In this document: positions 27,409 to 36,031 of the stretch, in pieces | Layout: the number at the start of each line of letters is the position of its first letter | Numbering within the stretch: the stretch's first letter is position 1 | Assembly: GCF_006715495.1 (NCBI RefSeq) | Contig: NZ_VFNI01000002.1 | Span: 930,001 to 994,000, forward strand | Reading direction: 5' to 3' | Source: Herbaspirillum sp. SJZ106 | GTDB taxonomy: Bacteria; Pseudomonadota; Gammaproteobacteria; Burkholderiales; Burkholderiaceae_D | Length of the DNA: 64,000 bases | Translations under genes and position numbers: made by a program | Notes under the pieces: model-generated | The model's database searches: none | What the model was told of the DNA's origin: nothing | Seen by the model: the letters and a program-made list of their open reading frames with translations, nothing else

Positions 27409-28506
27409 ATGTCACAGAATGCCCCTCCAGCCCAGCCCGACCGCCGCGCCGACACGCGCGATGACGACAGTGCCGAGCCGCGCCGTCGCGCCAGCCGCAA
27501 GAGCGCCGGCGGCATCACGCTGCGCGACGTCGCGCAATTGGCCGGGGTGGCGCCGATCACTGCCTCGCGCGCGCTGAACACGCCGTCGGCGGTCTCGCCC
27601 AAGGTGCTGCAGAAGGTGAAGGACGCGGTCGAGCGCACCGGCTACGTGCCCAATCTGCTGGCCGGCGGGCTCGCTTCCAACAAGAGCCGGCTGGTGGCGG
27701 TGGTGGTGCCGACGGTGATCGGCCCGGTGTTCCAGGAGATCGTCCACACGCTCACCGAATCGCTGGCCGCGGCCGGTTACCAGGTGATGCTGGGGCAGAG
27801 CGGTTATGAGAATTCGCGCGAGGATGCGCTGCTGGAAGCCATCATCGGCCGCCGTCCCGACGGCGTGGTGCTGACCGGCATCATGCGTTCGGCCGAGGCC
27901 CGCAAGCGGCTCCTGGCCAGCGGCATTCCGGTGGTCGAAACCTGGGACCTGACGCCGACGCCGATCGATATGCTGGTCGGTTTTTCGCACGATGACATCG
28001 GCCGCGAGGTGGCGCGTTACCTGCATGGCGCCGGGCGGCGCGTGGTGGCGGTGGTGGGCGGCAAGGATGAGCGCAGCCAGCGCCGCATGAATGCCTTCGC
28101 CAGGGAAGCCGCGGCGCTGGGTATGGTGGCCGGCGTTGCCCCGGTGGCGATGCATCATGTGAGCGCGCCGACCACGCTGGGCCAGGGCCGCAAGGGACTG
28201 GCCGATTTGCTGGAACGCCAGCCTGCCATGGATGCCATCTTCTGCAGCTCCGATTTGCTGGCGCTGGGCGTGATGATCGAGGCCCAGAGCCGCGGCATCC
28301 GCATCCCTGAACAACTGGCCGTGGTCGGCTTCGGCGACCTCGAATTCTCGCGCGACCTGCAGCCGCAACTGACCACGGTGCGCATCGACGGCACCGGCAT
28401 CGGCCAGCGCGCGGCGCAGTTCATCATCGACCGCGCCGCCGGCCTTGAGATCGACGAGCCGATTGTCGATGTGGGTTTTTCCATCATCAGGCGGCAGAGC
28501 GCCTGA
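27409..28506 (+). CDS. LacI-family repressor of the glucarate module (inferred)
   Basis: 365-aa LacI/GalR-type repressor. After a 35-residue charged N-terminal extension comes the helix-turn-helix and hinge (ITLRDVAQLAGVAPITASRA, VKDAVERTGYVPNLLAGGLA), then a periplasmic-binding-protein-like sugar domain (VVVPTVIGPVFQEIVHTLTE, LGQSGYENSREDALLEAIIG, DAIFCSSDLLALGVMIEAQS). VAQLAGVAPITASRAL and GYENSREDALLEAI resemble the GntR (gluconate) branch, so a sugar acid or its derivative is a likely effector. The same 14-bp operator type lies before this gene and twice before gudD. No strong ribosome site precedes the ATG at 27409. Target assignment is inference from operators. Confidence 0.85.
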   Translation: MSQNAPPAQPDRRADTRDDDSAEPRRRASRKSAGGITLRDVAQLAGVAPITASRALNTPSAVSPKVLQKVKDAVERTGYVPNLLAGGLASNKSRLVAVVVPTVIGPVFQEIVHTLTESLAAAGYQVMLGQSGYENSREDALLEAIIGRRPDGVVLTGIMRSAEARKRLLASGIPVVETWDLTPTPIDMLVGFSHDDIGREVARYLHGAGRRVVAVVGGKDERSQRRMNAFAREAAALGMVAGVAPVAMHHVSAPTTLGQGRKGLADLLERQPAMDAIFCSSDLLALGVMIEAQSRGIRIPEQLAVVGFGDLEFSRDLQPQLTTVRIDGTGIGQRAAQFIIDRAAGLEIDEPIVDVGFSIIRRQSA

Positions 28507-28668
28507 GGGCTGCCATGGCTTGCGCGGCGGATGGTTGCGGCGCAAAAAATAGCCGGATTTCTGCGCGACGGCATCTGCCGATGTAGAGGAATGGGCCGCT
28601 CCTGCGCTGCATGCTGCTTCGCGGCATAATGAGCGCTTCGCCTGCGTCGCGGCCCGCCGTATTCCCCC

Positions 28669-29790
28669 ATGGAAAAGATCATTGTCTATGTCCTTCCCGT
28701 CTTCCTGCTGCTGATCGGCGTGGAATTCGCGTATGGCTATGTCCGCCGGCGCAATACCTATCGCCTGGCCGACGCCATCAGCAGCCTCAGCCAGGGCGTG
28801 ATCAGCCAGCTCGTCGCGCTGGTGACGCAGCTGTTCCAGGTGGGACTGTATGCGATGGCTTACCGGGCCTTCGCGATCTTTCCGGCGGCGCGTTTCTGGC
28901 AGGGCGCGCTGGGATGGATTGCCGCCATCCTGCTGTTCGATTTCTTCGACTATTGGCTGCATCGCATGGGGCATGAGAATGCGCTGATGTGGGCGGCGCA
29001 CTCGGTGCACCACCAGAGCCAGGATTTCAATCTCTCCACCGCGTTGCGCCAGGAGAGCACGGTGGTGTTCATCGGCTGGATCTTCTACCTGCCCATGGCG
29101 TTGCTGGGCGTGTCGCCCGAACAGTTCGGCATCGCCGGGCTGGTGGTGCTGGTCTACCAGTTCTGGATCCACACCGAGCACGTCGGCAAGCTGGGCTGGT
29201 TCGACCGCGTGTTTTCCTCGCCTTCCAACCATCGCGTGCACCACGCCGTCAACGACCAGTACCTGGACAAGAACTACGGCGGCATGCTGGTGATCTGGGA
29301 CCGCATGTTCGGCACCTTCGCCGAAGAAAAGGAAGCTGCGGTCTACGGCACCCGCACGCCGCTGCAAAGCTGGGACCCGCTGTGGGCGGTGTGTTCCGGC
29401 TACTGGCAACTGGCGCGCAGCGCCGCCCTGATGCCGCGCTGGCGCGATAAGCTGAAAATATGGTTCAAGCCGCCCGGCTGGCGGCCGGCCGGCGCGCCCG
29501 ATCCCTATCCGCCGTTCGACCTGGCGGCGGCGCGCCGGCGTTACGACATCCAGTTGCCGCGCATCGCCAACGTATTGGCCATGCTGCAGTTCGCGCTCTT
29601 GCTGGCGGCAGCCGCGGCGCTGTTATGGATCGCCGATGAACAGTCCTACCTGCGTCTGCTGGTGGCCAGCGGCGCCTTGCTGGCGGGGTTCTGGGCGCTG
29701 GGCGCGTTCATGCAACGCCGCCTGGGCGGGGCACTGGTGCTGGCGATCGATGTGGCGGCCGCAGCCATCGTCGCGTATGCGCTGGTGTGA
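28669..29790 (+). CDS. sterol desaturase / fatty acid hydroxylase superfamily protein
   Basis: 373-aa integral membrane di-iron enzyme. Histidine boxes HRMGHE, HSVHHQ and HRVHH are present in the usual order (FDYWLHRMGHENALMWAAHS, SSPSNHRVHHAVNDQYLDKN), separated by membrane helices, plus three further helices in the C-terminal 100 residues that are unusual for the short bacterial family members. Such enzymes hydroxylate or desaturate lipids with O2; the substrate is unknown. It stands between the LacI gene and the gudD promoter with no clear functional link to glucarate. A CATAAT element near 28625 might be the -10 of its own promoter. Confidence 0.85.
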   Translation: MEKIIVYVLPVFLLLIGVEFAYGYVRRRNTYRLADAISSLSQGVISQLVALVTQLFQVGLYAMAYRAFAIFPAARFWQGALGWIAAILLFDFFDYWLHRMGHENALMWAAHSVHHQSQDFNLSTALRQESTVVFIGWIFYLPMALLGVSPEQFGIAGLVVLVYQFWIHTEHVGKLGWFDRVFSSPSNHRVHHAVNDQYLDKNYGGMLVIWDRMFGTFAEEKEAAVYGTRTPLQSWDPLWAVCSGYWQLARSAALMPRWRDKLKIWFKPPGWRPAGAPDPYPPFDLAAARRRYDIQLPRIANVLAMLQFALLLAAAAALLWIADEQSYLRLLVASGALLAGFWALGAFMQRRLGGALVLAIDVAAAAIVAYALV

Positions 29791-29915
29791 GTGCCGCCAG
29801 GCTTAAGCTGCCTGCTTTTCGCCTGCTGTTTCGTATCGTTTTCCTTCGTCTCAAGTCTCTGTCCTGATCTTCCGGGGCGGATTCCATGTCTTTTCCCGAT
29901 GCCTGAAATCAACAG

Positions 29916-29973
29916 TTGACACCTCAATTTGGTACCGCTACCATCATCGAAAATTAATTTGGTAGCGCTACCA
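29916..29973 (+). promoter_or_regulatory. gudD promoter with two LacI-type operators
   Basis: Perfect -35 TTGACA at 29916-29921, a 17-bp spacer, and -10 TACCAT at 29939-29944. Operator 1 (29930-29943, TGGTACCGCTACCA) covers the spacer and -10; operator 2 (29960-29973, TGGTAGCGCTACCA) is a perfect palindrome, about 15 bp downstream of the expected start. The centres are 30 bp apart, near three helical turns, so two dimers could bind on the same DNA face. Same operator type as at 27373-27386. Confidence 0.82.
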
Positions 29974-30086
29974 AATGTGCTTGAAGGGACGAGGTCGCAC
30001 CGCGCCTCAACCCGCTTCATCGGGCAGCGCGCACCAGCACCACAGAGACACGCCGCCGCCGCGGCGCCAACCAGGAGTCAGCCAGC

Positions 30087-31442
30087 ATGAGCAGCACCCA
30101 AACCGCACCAGCCGTTCGCGGCGCCCCCAGGATCGTCGACATGCGCGTGGTTCCCGTGGCCGGGCACGACAGCATGCTGCTCAACCTTTCCGGCGCGCAC
30201 GGGCCATATTTCACCCGCAACATCGTCATCCTGACCGACAGCGCCGGCCATACCGGCGTGGGCGAGGTGCCGGGCGGCGAAGGCATCCGCCAGACCCTGG
30301 ACGACGCGCGCACGCTGGTGGTGGGGCAGTCGGTCGGCAACTACCAGGCGATTCTGAACCGTGCGCGCACCGCCTTCGCCGACCGCGACAGCGGCGGCCG
30401 CGGCCAGCAGACCTTCGACCTGCGCATTGCCATCCATGCGGTGACTGCGCTGGAGGCGGCGCTGCTCGACTTGCTCGGCCAGTTCCTGGAAGTGCCGGTG
30501 GCGGCGCTGCTGGGCCAGGGCCAGCAGCGCGATGAAGTGGAAATGCTGGGTTACCTGTTCTATGTGGCCGACCGCAAGAAGACCGACCTGCCATACCTCT
30601 CGGCAGAGGATGAGGCCGACGACTGGATGCGCCTGCGCCATGAAGAGGCGACGACGCCGCAAGCCATCGTCAGGCTGGCCGAAGCCGCTTTTGCGCGCTA
30701 TGGCTTCAACGATTTCAAGCTCAAGGGCGGCGTCATGCGCGGCGAGGACGAGATCGCCGCCGTGACCGCCTTGGCCGAGCGCTTCCCCGATGCGCGCATC
30801 ACGCTCGATCCCAACGGCGGCTGGCTGTTGAAGGACGCGATCCGCCTGTGCCGCGACCAGCATCATGTGCTGGCCTATGCCGAAGACCCTTGCGGCGCCG
30901 AGAACGGTTATTCGGGGCGCGAGGTGATGGCCGAGTTCCGCCGCGCCACCGGCCTGCAGACCGCCACCAACATGGTCGCCACCGACTGGCGCGAGATGGG
31001 CCATGCGATCTCGCTGCAGTCGGTCGACATCCCGCTGGCCGACCCGCATTTCTGGACCATGCAGGGTTCGGTACGGGTGGCGCAGATGTGCAATGAGTGG
31101 GGACTGACCTGGGGTTCGCACTCCAACAACCACTTCGACATTTCGCTGGCGATGTTCACCCACGTGGCCGCCGCCGCGCCCGGCAAGATCACCGCCATCG
31201 ACACCCACTGGATCTGGCAGGACGGCCAGCGCCTGACCCGGCAGCCGCTGCAGATCGTGGGCGGGCGCGTCAAGGTGCCGACCAGGCCGGGCCTGGGCGT
31301 GGAAATCGACATGGCGCAGATCGAGGCGGCGCACCAGTTGTACCGCAACATGGGCCTGGGAGCGCGCAACGACGCGGCGGCCATGCAGTACCTCATCCCG
31401 GGCTGGAAGTTCGATAACAAGAAACCTTGCCTGGTGCGCTGA
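30087..31442 (+). CDS. gudD: glucarate dehydratase
   Basis: Enolase-superfamily enzyme that dehydrates D-glucarate (and L-idarate) to 5-keto-4-deoxyglucarate. The 451-aa protein shows the GlucD residues in order: KLKGG with the catalytic Lys near 211/213, the metal ligands Asp near 241 (LDPNGGW), Glu near 266 (AEDPCG) and Asn near 295 (TNMVATD), and the His base near 345 in GSHSNNHFD. Offsets match E. coli GudD with a constant shift of six residues. LacI-type operators stand directly upstream, and an ACS-family transporter follows. The next enzyme (kdgD or garL) is not in the window. Confidence 0.95.
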   Translation: MSSTQTAPAVRGAPRIVDMRVVPVAGHDSMLLNLSGAHGPYFTRNIVILTDSAGHTGVGEVPGGEGIRQTLDDARTLVVGQSVGNYQAILNRARTAFADRDSGGRGQQTFDLRIAIHAVTALEAALLDLLGQFLEVPVAALLGQGQQRDEVEMLGYLFYVADRKKTDLPYLSAEDEADDWMRLRHEEATTPQAIVRLAEAAFARYGFNDFKLKGGVMRGEDEIAAVTALAERFPDARITLDPNGGWLLKDAIRLCRDQHHVLAYAEDPCGAENGYSGREVMAEFRRATGLQTATNMVATDWREMGHAISLQSVDIPLADPHFWTMQGSVRVAQMCNEWGLTWGSHSNNHFDISLAMFTHVAAAAPGKITAIDTHWIWQDGQRLTRQPLQIVGGRVKVPTRPGLGVEIDMAQIEAAHQLYRNMGLGARNDAAAMQYLIPGWKFDNKKPCLVR

Positions 31443-31449
31443 GCACCAG

Positions 31450-31545
31450 TATTCCGTCATCCCGGCGCAGGCCGGGATCCAGTGGCTTTTGCTAAAACTC
31501 AGAGACCGTTGAACGACACTGGGTCCTGACTTTCGTCAGGACGAT
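31450..31545. repeat. interspersed palindromic repeat between gudD and its transporter
   Basis: Non-coding segment with two hairpins: CCCGGC-GCAG-GCCGGG at 31461-31476 and GTCCTGAC-TTTC-GTCAGGAC at 31523-31542, joined by an outer near-perfect inverted repeat (31475-31484 and 31517-31526). The wording CCGTCATCCCGGCGCAGG and GCCGGGATCCAGTGG is a dispersed repeat common in proteobacterial genomes. It may weaken read-through from gudD into the transporter. The remaining bases up to 31664 are A-rich on the plus strand and otherwise featureless. Confidence 0.65.
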
Positions 31546-31677
31546 GGAGAAGCAGGCAAGGCCGAGAAATAGAACAGCAGCAAAGCGCAGCAGAAGCACA
31601 AGAAAAAGCAAGAGCGCAGGCAATACCGGTTTTTCCATCAACGCGCAATACCGAGTCCTGAAAGAGGAGGCAAGCTC

Positions 31678-33039
31678 GTGAACACTTCCGCAACGCCGGC
31701 CGGCGTCCCCGATCCGGCCAATCTTACGCTCACCACGGCGGTCGCCAGGATCAAGTGGCGCATCCTGCCCCTGTTCGTGGTGATGTTCATCGTCAACTAC
31801 ATCGACCGCGTCAATATCGGTTTCGTGCGCACCCACCTCGCCGCCGATCTCGGTATCGGCGCCGCCGCCTTCGGCCTGGGCGCCGGGTTGTTCTTCGTCG
31901 GTTACGCGGTGTTCGAGGTGCCGTCCAACATGCTGCTGCAGCGCTATGGCGCCAAGGCCTGGCTGACCCGCATCATGTTCACCTGGGGCCTGGTGGCGGC
32001 CTGCATGGCGTTTGTGCAGAACGAAAGCAGCTTCTATTTCATGCGCTTCCTGCTCGGCGTGGCCGAGGCCGGTTTCTTCCCGGGCGTGGTGTATTACTTC
32101 ACGCAATGGCTGCCCAACCATGAGCGCGGCCGCGCGATGGCGGTATTCCTTTCCGGTTCGGCGATCGCCTCCATCCTGTCGGGGCCGATTACCGGCGCCT
32201 TGCTGCTGATCCAGGGGGGCGGCCTGCATGGCTGGCAATGGATGTTCCTGATCGAAGGCGGGGCCTCGATGGCGCTGTGCTTCGTGGTGTGGTTCCTGCT
32301 CGATTCGACGCCGCGCGACGCCAAATGGCTCACCCCCGAGCAACGCCAGGCGTTGACTGCCGTGATCGCCGCCGAACAGGAGCAGCGCGCCGCCAGCCGC
32401 CCGGCGCACGTCTCGGCGTTCACGCTGCTGCGCGACCCGCAGATCGTGCTGTTCTGCTTCATCTACTTCGCCATCCAGCTGACCATCTATGGCGCCACGT
32501 TCTGGCTCCCGACCATCATCAAGAAAATGGGGCATTTCAACGACTTCCAGGTCGGCCTGTTCAATTCCATCCCGTGGATCGTCTCGATTGTCGCGATGTA
32601 CCTGTTCGCGGTGCTGGCCGGGCGCTTCAAGAAGCAGCAGTTCTGGGTGGCCCTGACGCTGCTGATCTCGGCGGTCGGGATGGCGGTATCTGCCCGCAGC
32701 GGCCCGGTGGTCGGTTTCGTGGCGGTGTGCTTTGCCGGCATCGGCTTCAAGGCGGCGTCTTCGCTGTTCTGGCCGATCCCGCAGGGTTATCTCGACGGCC
32801 GCATTGCCGCCGCCGTGCTGGCGCTGATCAATTCGCTGGGCAACCTGGGCGGCTTCTTCGCGCCGGCCGCCTTCGGCTACCTGGAACAGAAGACCGGCTC
32901 CATCCAGGGCGGTTTGTACGCGCTGTCGATCGCCTCGGTGCTGGCCGCGGTGCTGGTGTTCCTGGCGCGCACCAGACCGGCGCCGCAAGGCGGCAACGGC
33001 ACCATCGACGGCGGCCGGGCCTTGCCAAGGCGCGCTTGA
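31678..33039 (+). CDS. MFS transporter, ACS family, probable glucarate/galactarate importer
   Basis: 453-aa twelve-helix carrier of the anion:cation symporter family, which includes GudP and GarP. FVVMFIVNYIDRVNIGFVRT has the ACS helix-1 motif (YxDRxN), FEVPSNMLLQRYGAKAWLTR the loop 2-3 motif, and FLLGVAEAGFFPGVVYYFTQ the helix-5 motif. The start is GTG at 31678 with a full AGGAGG eleven bases upstream. It lies 235 bp after gudD on the same strand and is the likely sugar-diacid:H+ symporter of the module. Immediately downstream is the second copy of the MITE-like repeat. Confidence 0.85.
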   Translation: MNTSATPAGVPDPANLTLTTAVARIKWRILPLFVVMFIVNYIDRVNIGFVRTHLAADLGIGAAAFGLGAGLFFVGYAVFEVPSNMLLQRYGAKAWLTRIMFTWGLVAACMAFVQNESSFYFMRFLLGVAEAGFFPGVVYYFTQWLPNHERGRAMAVFLSGSAIASILSGPITGALLLIQGGGLHGWQWMFLIEGGASMALCFVVWFLLDSTPRDAKWLTPEQRQALTAVIAAEQEQRAASRPAHVSAFTLLRDPQIVLFCFIYFAIQLTIYGATFWLPTIIKKMGHFNDFQVGLFNSIPWIVSIVAMYLFAVLAGRFKKQQFWVALTLLISAVGMAVSARSGPVVGFVAVCFAGIGFKAASSLFWPIPQGYLDGRIAAAVLALINSLGNLGGFFAPAAFGYLEQKTGSIQGGLYALSIASVLAAVLVFLARTRPAPQGGNGTIDGGRALPRRA

Positions 33040-33075
33040 GGCAAACGGCATGAGCGGGCGGGCATAGGCGCCGGC

Positions 33076-33282
33076 GCATGCCGTTCAGTGAAGGCTCATT
33101 CTGACCCCTCATTACTGAGTCCGTTCGGGCTGAGTAGGCCCGCCAGGGCCGTATCGAAGCCAGCGTGCCAGCGTTAGCGCTCTTGCCTGCCCTTCGATAC
33201 GCTGCTGCGCAGCTACTCAGGGCGAACGGAGTCAGGGCCGCACCAACGCACATGCCGTTCAGCGCTTCACTGGACGGCATTA
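33076..33282. repeat. MITE-like element, copy 2 (inverted)
   Basis: Inverted relative to copy 1 at 26949-27161. Outer ends are ATGCCGTTCAGTGAAGG (33078-33094) and, read inward from the right, TAATGCCGTCCAGTGAAG (down from 33282). The inner double palindrome is nearly identical to copy 1 when reverse-complemented. The 7-bp word CGCCGGC flanks it at 33069-33075 and 33283-33289, a possible target duplication. No reading frame of note lies inside. The left edge begins 36 bp after the MFS stop. Confidence 0.7.
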
Positions 33283-33548
33283 CGCCGGCAGTACAGGTTT
33301 TCTCCGAGGTCTTTCCTCGTTCGCGCTCCGCGCGTTCCGCTTCCGGGCGGGCGCCGGGGCGCTTTTCTTTTGCGCTTCCGGCCCCATCTGCGTGTTGTGC
33401 CGGCCGTGAGGCTCGGGAAAATTCACGGGCAAATGCACGGACAATGTGCGGGCCGCAAATCTATAATGGCCTCCTGCGGTTGGCCGTGGCGGACAACCTG
33501 GATGTACTTGCCGCTTTGTCATGCGGCAAGAATGATGGCGACAATGCA
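33283..33548 (+). promoter_or_regulatory. leader and promoter of the DedA-rhodanese gene
   Basis: A 266-bp non-coding stretch. The left half is GC-rich with no structure I can assign. A promoter is visible near the right: CGGACA at 33438-33443, an 18-bp spacer and a perfect TATAAT at 33462-33467, giving a leader of about 75 bases before the ATG at 33549. Confidence 0.6.
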
Positions 33549-34472
33549 ATGGAAACCCTGTACCACCTGATCGAGCAGTACGGATTGCTCATCGTCTTTT
33601 TCAACGTGCTGGTCGAGCAACTGGGCGCGCCCGTGCCCGCTTATCCGACGCTGGTCATTACCGGCGCGCTGGCGCAAAACGGGCAGTACCCGGCAGCCTT
33701 GCTGCTGCTGGTGGCAGTGGTCGCGGCACTGATGGCGGACTACTTCTGGTACCTGGCCGGCAGGCGCTATGGCCGCCAGATCATGTCGCGCCTGTGCCGC
33801 ATTTCGCTGTCCCCGGATTCCTGCGTGCGCCAGACCGAGTCGATCTACCTGCGCTGGGGCGCGCGTTCCTTGCTGGTGGCCAAATTCATTCCCGGCTTTG
33901 CCTCGATCGCCAGTGCCTTGTCCGGCACCATGGGCACGCGTCGCTCCAGTTTCCTGCTGTACGACGCCATCGGCAGTGCGCTGTGGGCCGGACTGGGCAT
34001 CTTCCTCGGTTCGCTGTTCAGCTCGGCGGTGGACGACCTGCTCGGCGTGCTGGCGCAGCTCGGCCATTACGGCATGCTGCTGATCGGGATCGCGCTGGCG
34101 GCCTTCATCGCCAACAAGTGGTGGCAGCGCCGCCGCTTCCGCAAGTCCCTGGAAATGGCGCGCATCTCGGTGCAGGAATTGAACAACATGCTGGAAGAGG
34201 GCATCGCGCCCACCATCATCGACGTGCGTTCGCCGCTGTCGCAACAAGATGGAAAGATTCCGGGAGCGGTCACGATCTCCAACCAGGAAATCCAGACCTT
34301 CATCTTCGACGGACCGATCGAGGAGGAGGTGGTGGTGTATTGCGCCTGTCCCAACGAGGCGTCGGCCGCCATGGTGGCGCGCCAGCTGATGCAGCGCGGC
34401 TACAAGAAGGTGCGGCCGCTGACCGGCGGCATCGACGCCTGGCGCGCCGCCGGTTACGCGATCGACGTCTGA
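33549..34472 (+). CDS. DedA-family membrane protein fused to a rhodanese domain
   Basis: 307-aa fusion. The first 200 residues are a DedA/SNARE-associated (VTT) membrane domain: EQLGAPVPAYPTLVITGALA, FWYLAGRRYGRQI, AKFIPGFASIASALSGTMG. The last 95 are a rhodanese-like domain with DVRSPLSQQDGKIPGAVTIS, the Cys loop VVYCACPNEASAAMVA and LTGGIDAWRAAGY. DedA proteins are lipid carriers/flippases needed for envelope homeostasis; the rhodanese part may sense or transfer sulfane sulfur. The ATG at 33549 gives a natural DedA N-terminus (METLYHLIEQYGL); longer frames run into the repeat element. The 3' end overlaps the convergent OsmC gene by 19 bp. Confidence 0.87.
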   Translation: METLYHLIEQYGLLIVFFNVLVEQLGAPVPAYPTLVITGALAQNGQYPAALLLLVAVVAALMADYFWYLAGRRYGRQIMSRLCRISLSPDSCVRQTESIYLRWGARSLLVAKFIPGFASIASALSGTMGTRRSSFLLYDAIGSALWAGLGIFLGSLFSSAVDDLLGVLAQLGHYGMLLIGIALAAFIANKWWQRRRFRKSLEMARISVQELNNMLEEGIAPTIIDVRSPLSQQDGKIPGAVTISNQEIQTFIFDGPIEEEVVVYCACPNEASAAMVARQLMQRGYKKVRPLTGGIDAWRAAGYAIDV

Positions 34473-34840
34473 ATCGCCGTGCCCTGGCGGATGGTCTTGG
34501 TGACCGGCGTCTTCTCGCAGATTTCCGCCAAGCGGGCCAGCTGTTCCGGCGGCAAGGGCTTGCCGAAGGCGATCTTGCGGCTGATGGTTTCCAAGCCGCT
34601 GTCATCGCGGCCGAAATGCGCATCCACCGAAATGCTTCCCAGATCCCAGCCCTTGCGGTCGGCATACATGCGCAGCGTGAGCGAGGTGCATGAGGCCAGC
34701 GCCGCCAACAGCAGTTCGTAAGGCGCCGGGCCGGTATCCTTGCCGCCGTTGCTTTCGGGTTCGTCGGATGTCAACTGATGGGTGCGCGCCTTGATTTCCT
34801 GGGCGTAGCCGGCGGCGTTATGCAAGGTGACGTGGGCCAT
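34454..34840 (-). CDS. OsmC-family protein
   Basis: 128-aa OsmC/Ohr-superfamily protein, a thiol peroxidase fold. The two redox Cys are visible in ALASCTSLTLRMYADRKGW and ICEKTPVTKTI. GKDTGPAPYELLLAALASC is characteristic of the YhfA/OsmC-like branch rather than Ohr. The start at 34840 (MAHVTLHNAAGYAQEI) has GGAGAA upstream; the frame extends to 34897 without a ribosome site. It probably reduces organic or lipid hydroperoxides. Its last 19 bp overlap the end of the DedA-rhodanese gene on the other strand. Confidence 0.87.
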   Translation of the reverse strand: MAHVTLHNAAGYAQEIKARTHQLTSDEPESNGGKDTGPAPYELLLAALASCTSLTLRMYADRKGWDLGSISVDAHFGRDDSGLETISRKIAFGKPLPPEQLARLAEICEKTPVTKTIRQGTAIQTSIA

Positions 34841-34999
34841 GTCGGTTCTCCGTGAGGTCGGAGTTGAATGGATGGGTGACAGGCTCGATTGTGTCACATC
34901 GCGGGGGTATCCCCGATGCTGTCCGGAGCGGCCGATTTACGTTCGCCGCTGCATAAGTCCTATGCCGGCGAAGTGCTTAATCCGGCGCCAGGCGCTTCC

Positions 35000-35005
35000 T
35001 ATAAT
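35000..35005 (+). promoter_or_regulatory. -10 element of the class II aldolase gene
   Basis: Perfect TATAAT at 35000-35005, 27 bp before the ATG at 35033. No good -35 is found; TTAATC at 34977-34982 has the right spacing but a weak match. Confidence 0.45.
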
Positions 35006-35032
35006 GGCTGCTCGATCACCCAGGAGACAGTC

Positions 35033-35881
35033 ATGCTGATGGAAGCCGCACAAGCCAAGCCCCAACCGGGCGAGCAGAAGAAATCCAAATCCGTTTACCA
35101 GCCCAGCCAGGAAGGCCTGATCTTTCCGCAGGAACCGGTATTCAACACGGTCGCCGAAGAGCGCCAGCACCGCAAGGAAAGGCTCGCCGCGGCTTGTCGC
35201 CTGTTTGCCAAGCACGGTTTTTCCTTCGGTTTCGGCGGTCACCTGACCGTGCGCGACCCGGAGCATCCGGACCTGTTCTGGACCAATCCGATGGCGGTGC
35301 CGTTCTCGATGGTCAAGGCATCGATGCTGGTGCTGGTCGACCACGGCGGCAAGGTGGTCGAAGGCAAGTACGCCATCAACCAGGCCGGCTACGTGCTGCA
35401 TTCGGCCATCCATGAACAGAATCCCGACATCGTCGCCTCTTGCCATGCGCACACCGTACACGGCGGCGCCTGGGCCGCATTCGGCCGCCCGCTCTCGCCA
35501 GTCACGCAGGACGCCTGCATGTTCTATGGCGACCACGCGGTGCTGGGCGACGGCGCCGGCAAGGTGCCGGTGGCGCAGGAATCCGGCCATCCGGTGGCGC
35601 GCGCTTTCGCCAACAACAAGGCCATCATCCACCAGAACCACGGTCTGCTGGTGGCCAGCCGCCACAGCATCGACGACGCCTGCTGGCACTTCATCGCGCT
35701 CGACCATTGCTGCCGCATGCAACTGATGATCGAAGCCGCCCAGGAGATCCGCCCCAAGGAAATCGACGCCAGGTTCGCCGGCTATTCGCGCGAGCACCTG
35801 GGCAACGAGTTCATCGGCTGGCTGCACTTCCAGACGCTGTTCGCGGAAATCTCCCACTTGCAGCCCGACCTGTTCGACTAA
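35033..35881 (+). CDS. class II aldolase/adducin family protein
   Basis: 282-aa zinc-dependent aldolase/epimerase-fold protein. SCHAHTVHGGAWAAFGRPLS gives the HxH metal ligands and NNKAIIHQNHGLLVASRHSI the third His; FGFGGHLTVRDPEHPDLFW is the N-terminal family motif. The family covers L-fuculose-phosphate aldolase, ribulose-phosphate epimerase, decarboxylases and others, so the reaction is unknown. The start at 35033 has CAGGAG upstream; the frame is open to 34889 without support. An MFS transporter follows 150 bp later, with the acetolactate synthase-like gene beyond, suggesting catabolism of a small hydroxy acid or sugar acid. Confidence 0.82.
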   Translation: MLMEAAQAKPQPGEQKKSKSVYQPSQEGLIFPQEPVFNTVAEERQHRKERLAAACRLFAKHGFSFGFGGHLTVRDPEHPDLFWTNPMAVPFSMVKASMLVLVDHGGKVVEGKYAINQAGYVLHSAIHEQNPDIVASCHAHTVHGGAWAAFGRPLSPVTQDACMFYGDHAVLGDGAGKVPVAQESGHPVARAFANNKAIIHQNHGLLVASRHSIDDACWHFIALDHCCRMQLMIEAAQEIRPKEIDARFAGYSREHLGNEFIGWLHFQTLFAEISHLQPDLFD

Positions 35882-36031
35882 GAACAACCCACTACAATCG
35901 GGCAACCAGCGTTGGCAGGGCGCTCTCGTTTCGGCGAAGCGCCCTTGCCGGGCAGGAGCGGCAGCCGGGAAACTGCGCTATCTGTCCCAACAATAAAAAT
36001 ACAGCCAACCGCCACTCAGGAGACAAACAAC

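Noticed and set aside
31492-33051. 519-codon minus-strand frame over the gudD-linked transporter
   Set aside because: The plus-strand reading gives a complete MFS transporter with a GTG start and AGGAGG; the minus frame is His/Gln/Arg-rich noise.
26949-33282. Composite transposon formed by the inverted repeats
   Set aside because: No transposase or integrase lies between or beside the copies, and the repeats look like small non-autonomous elements; reported as such instead.
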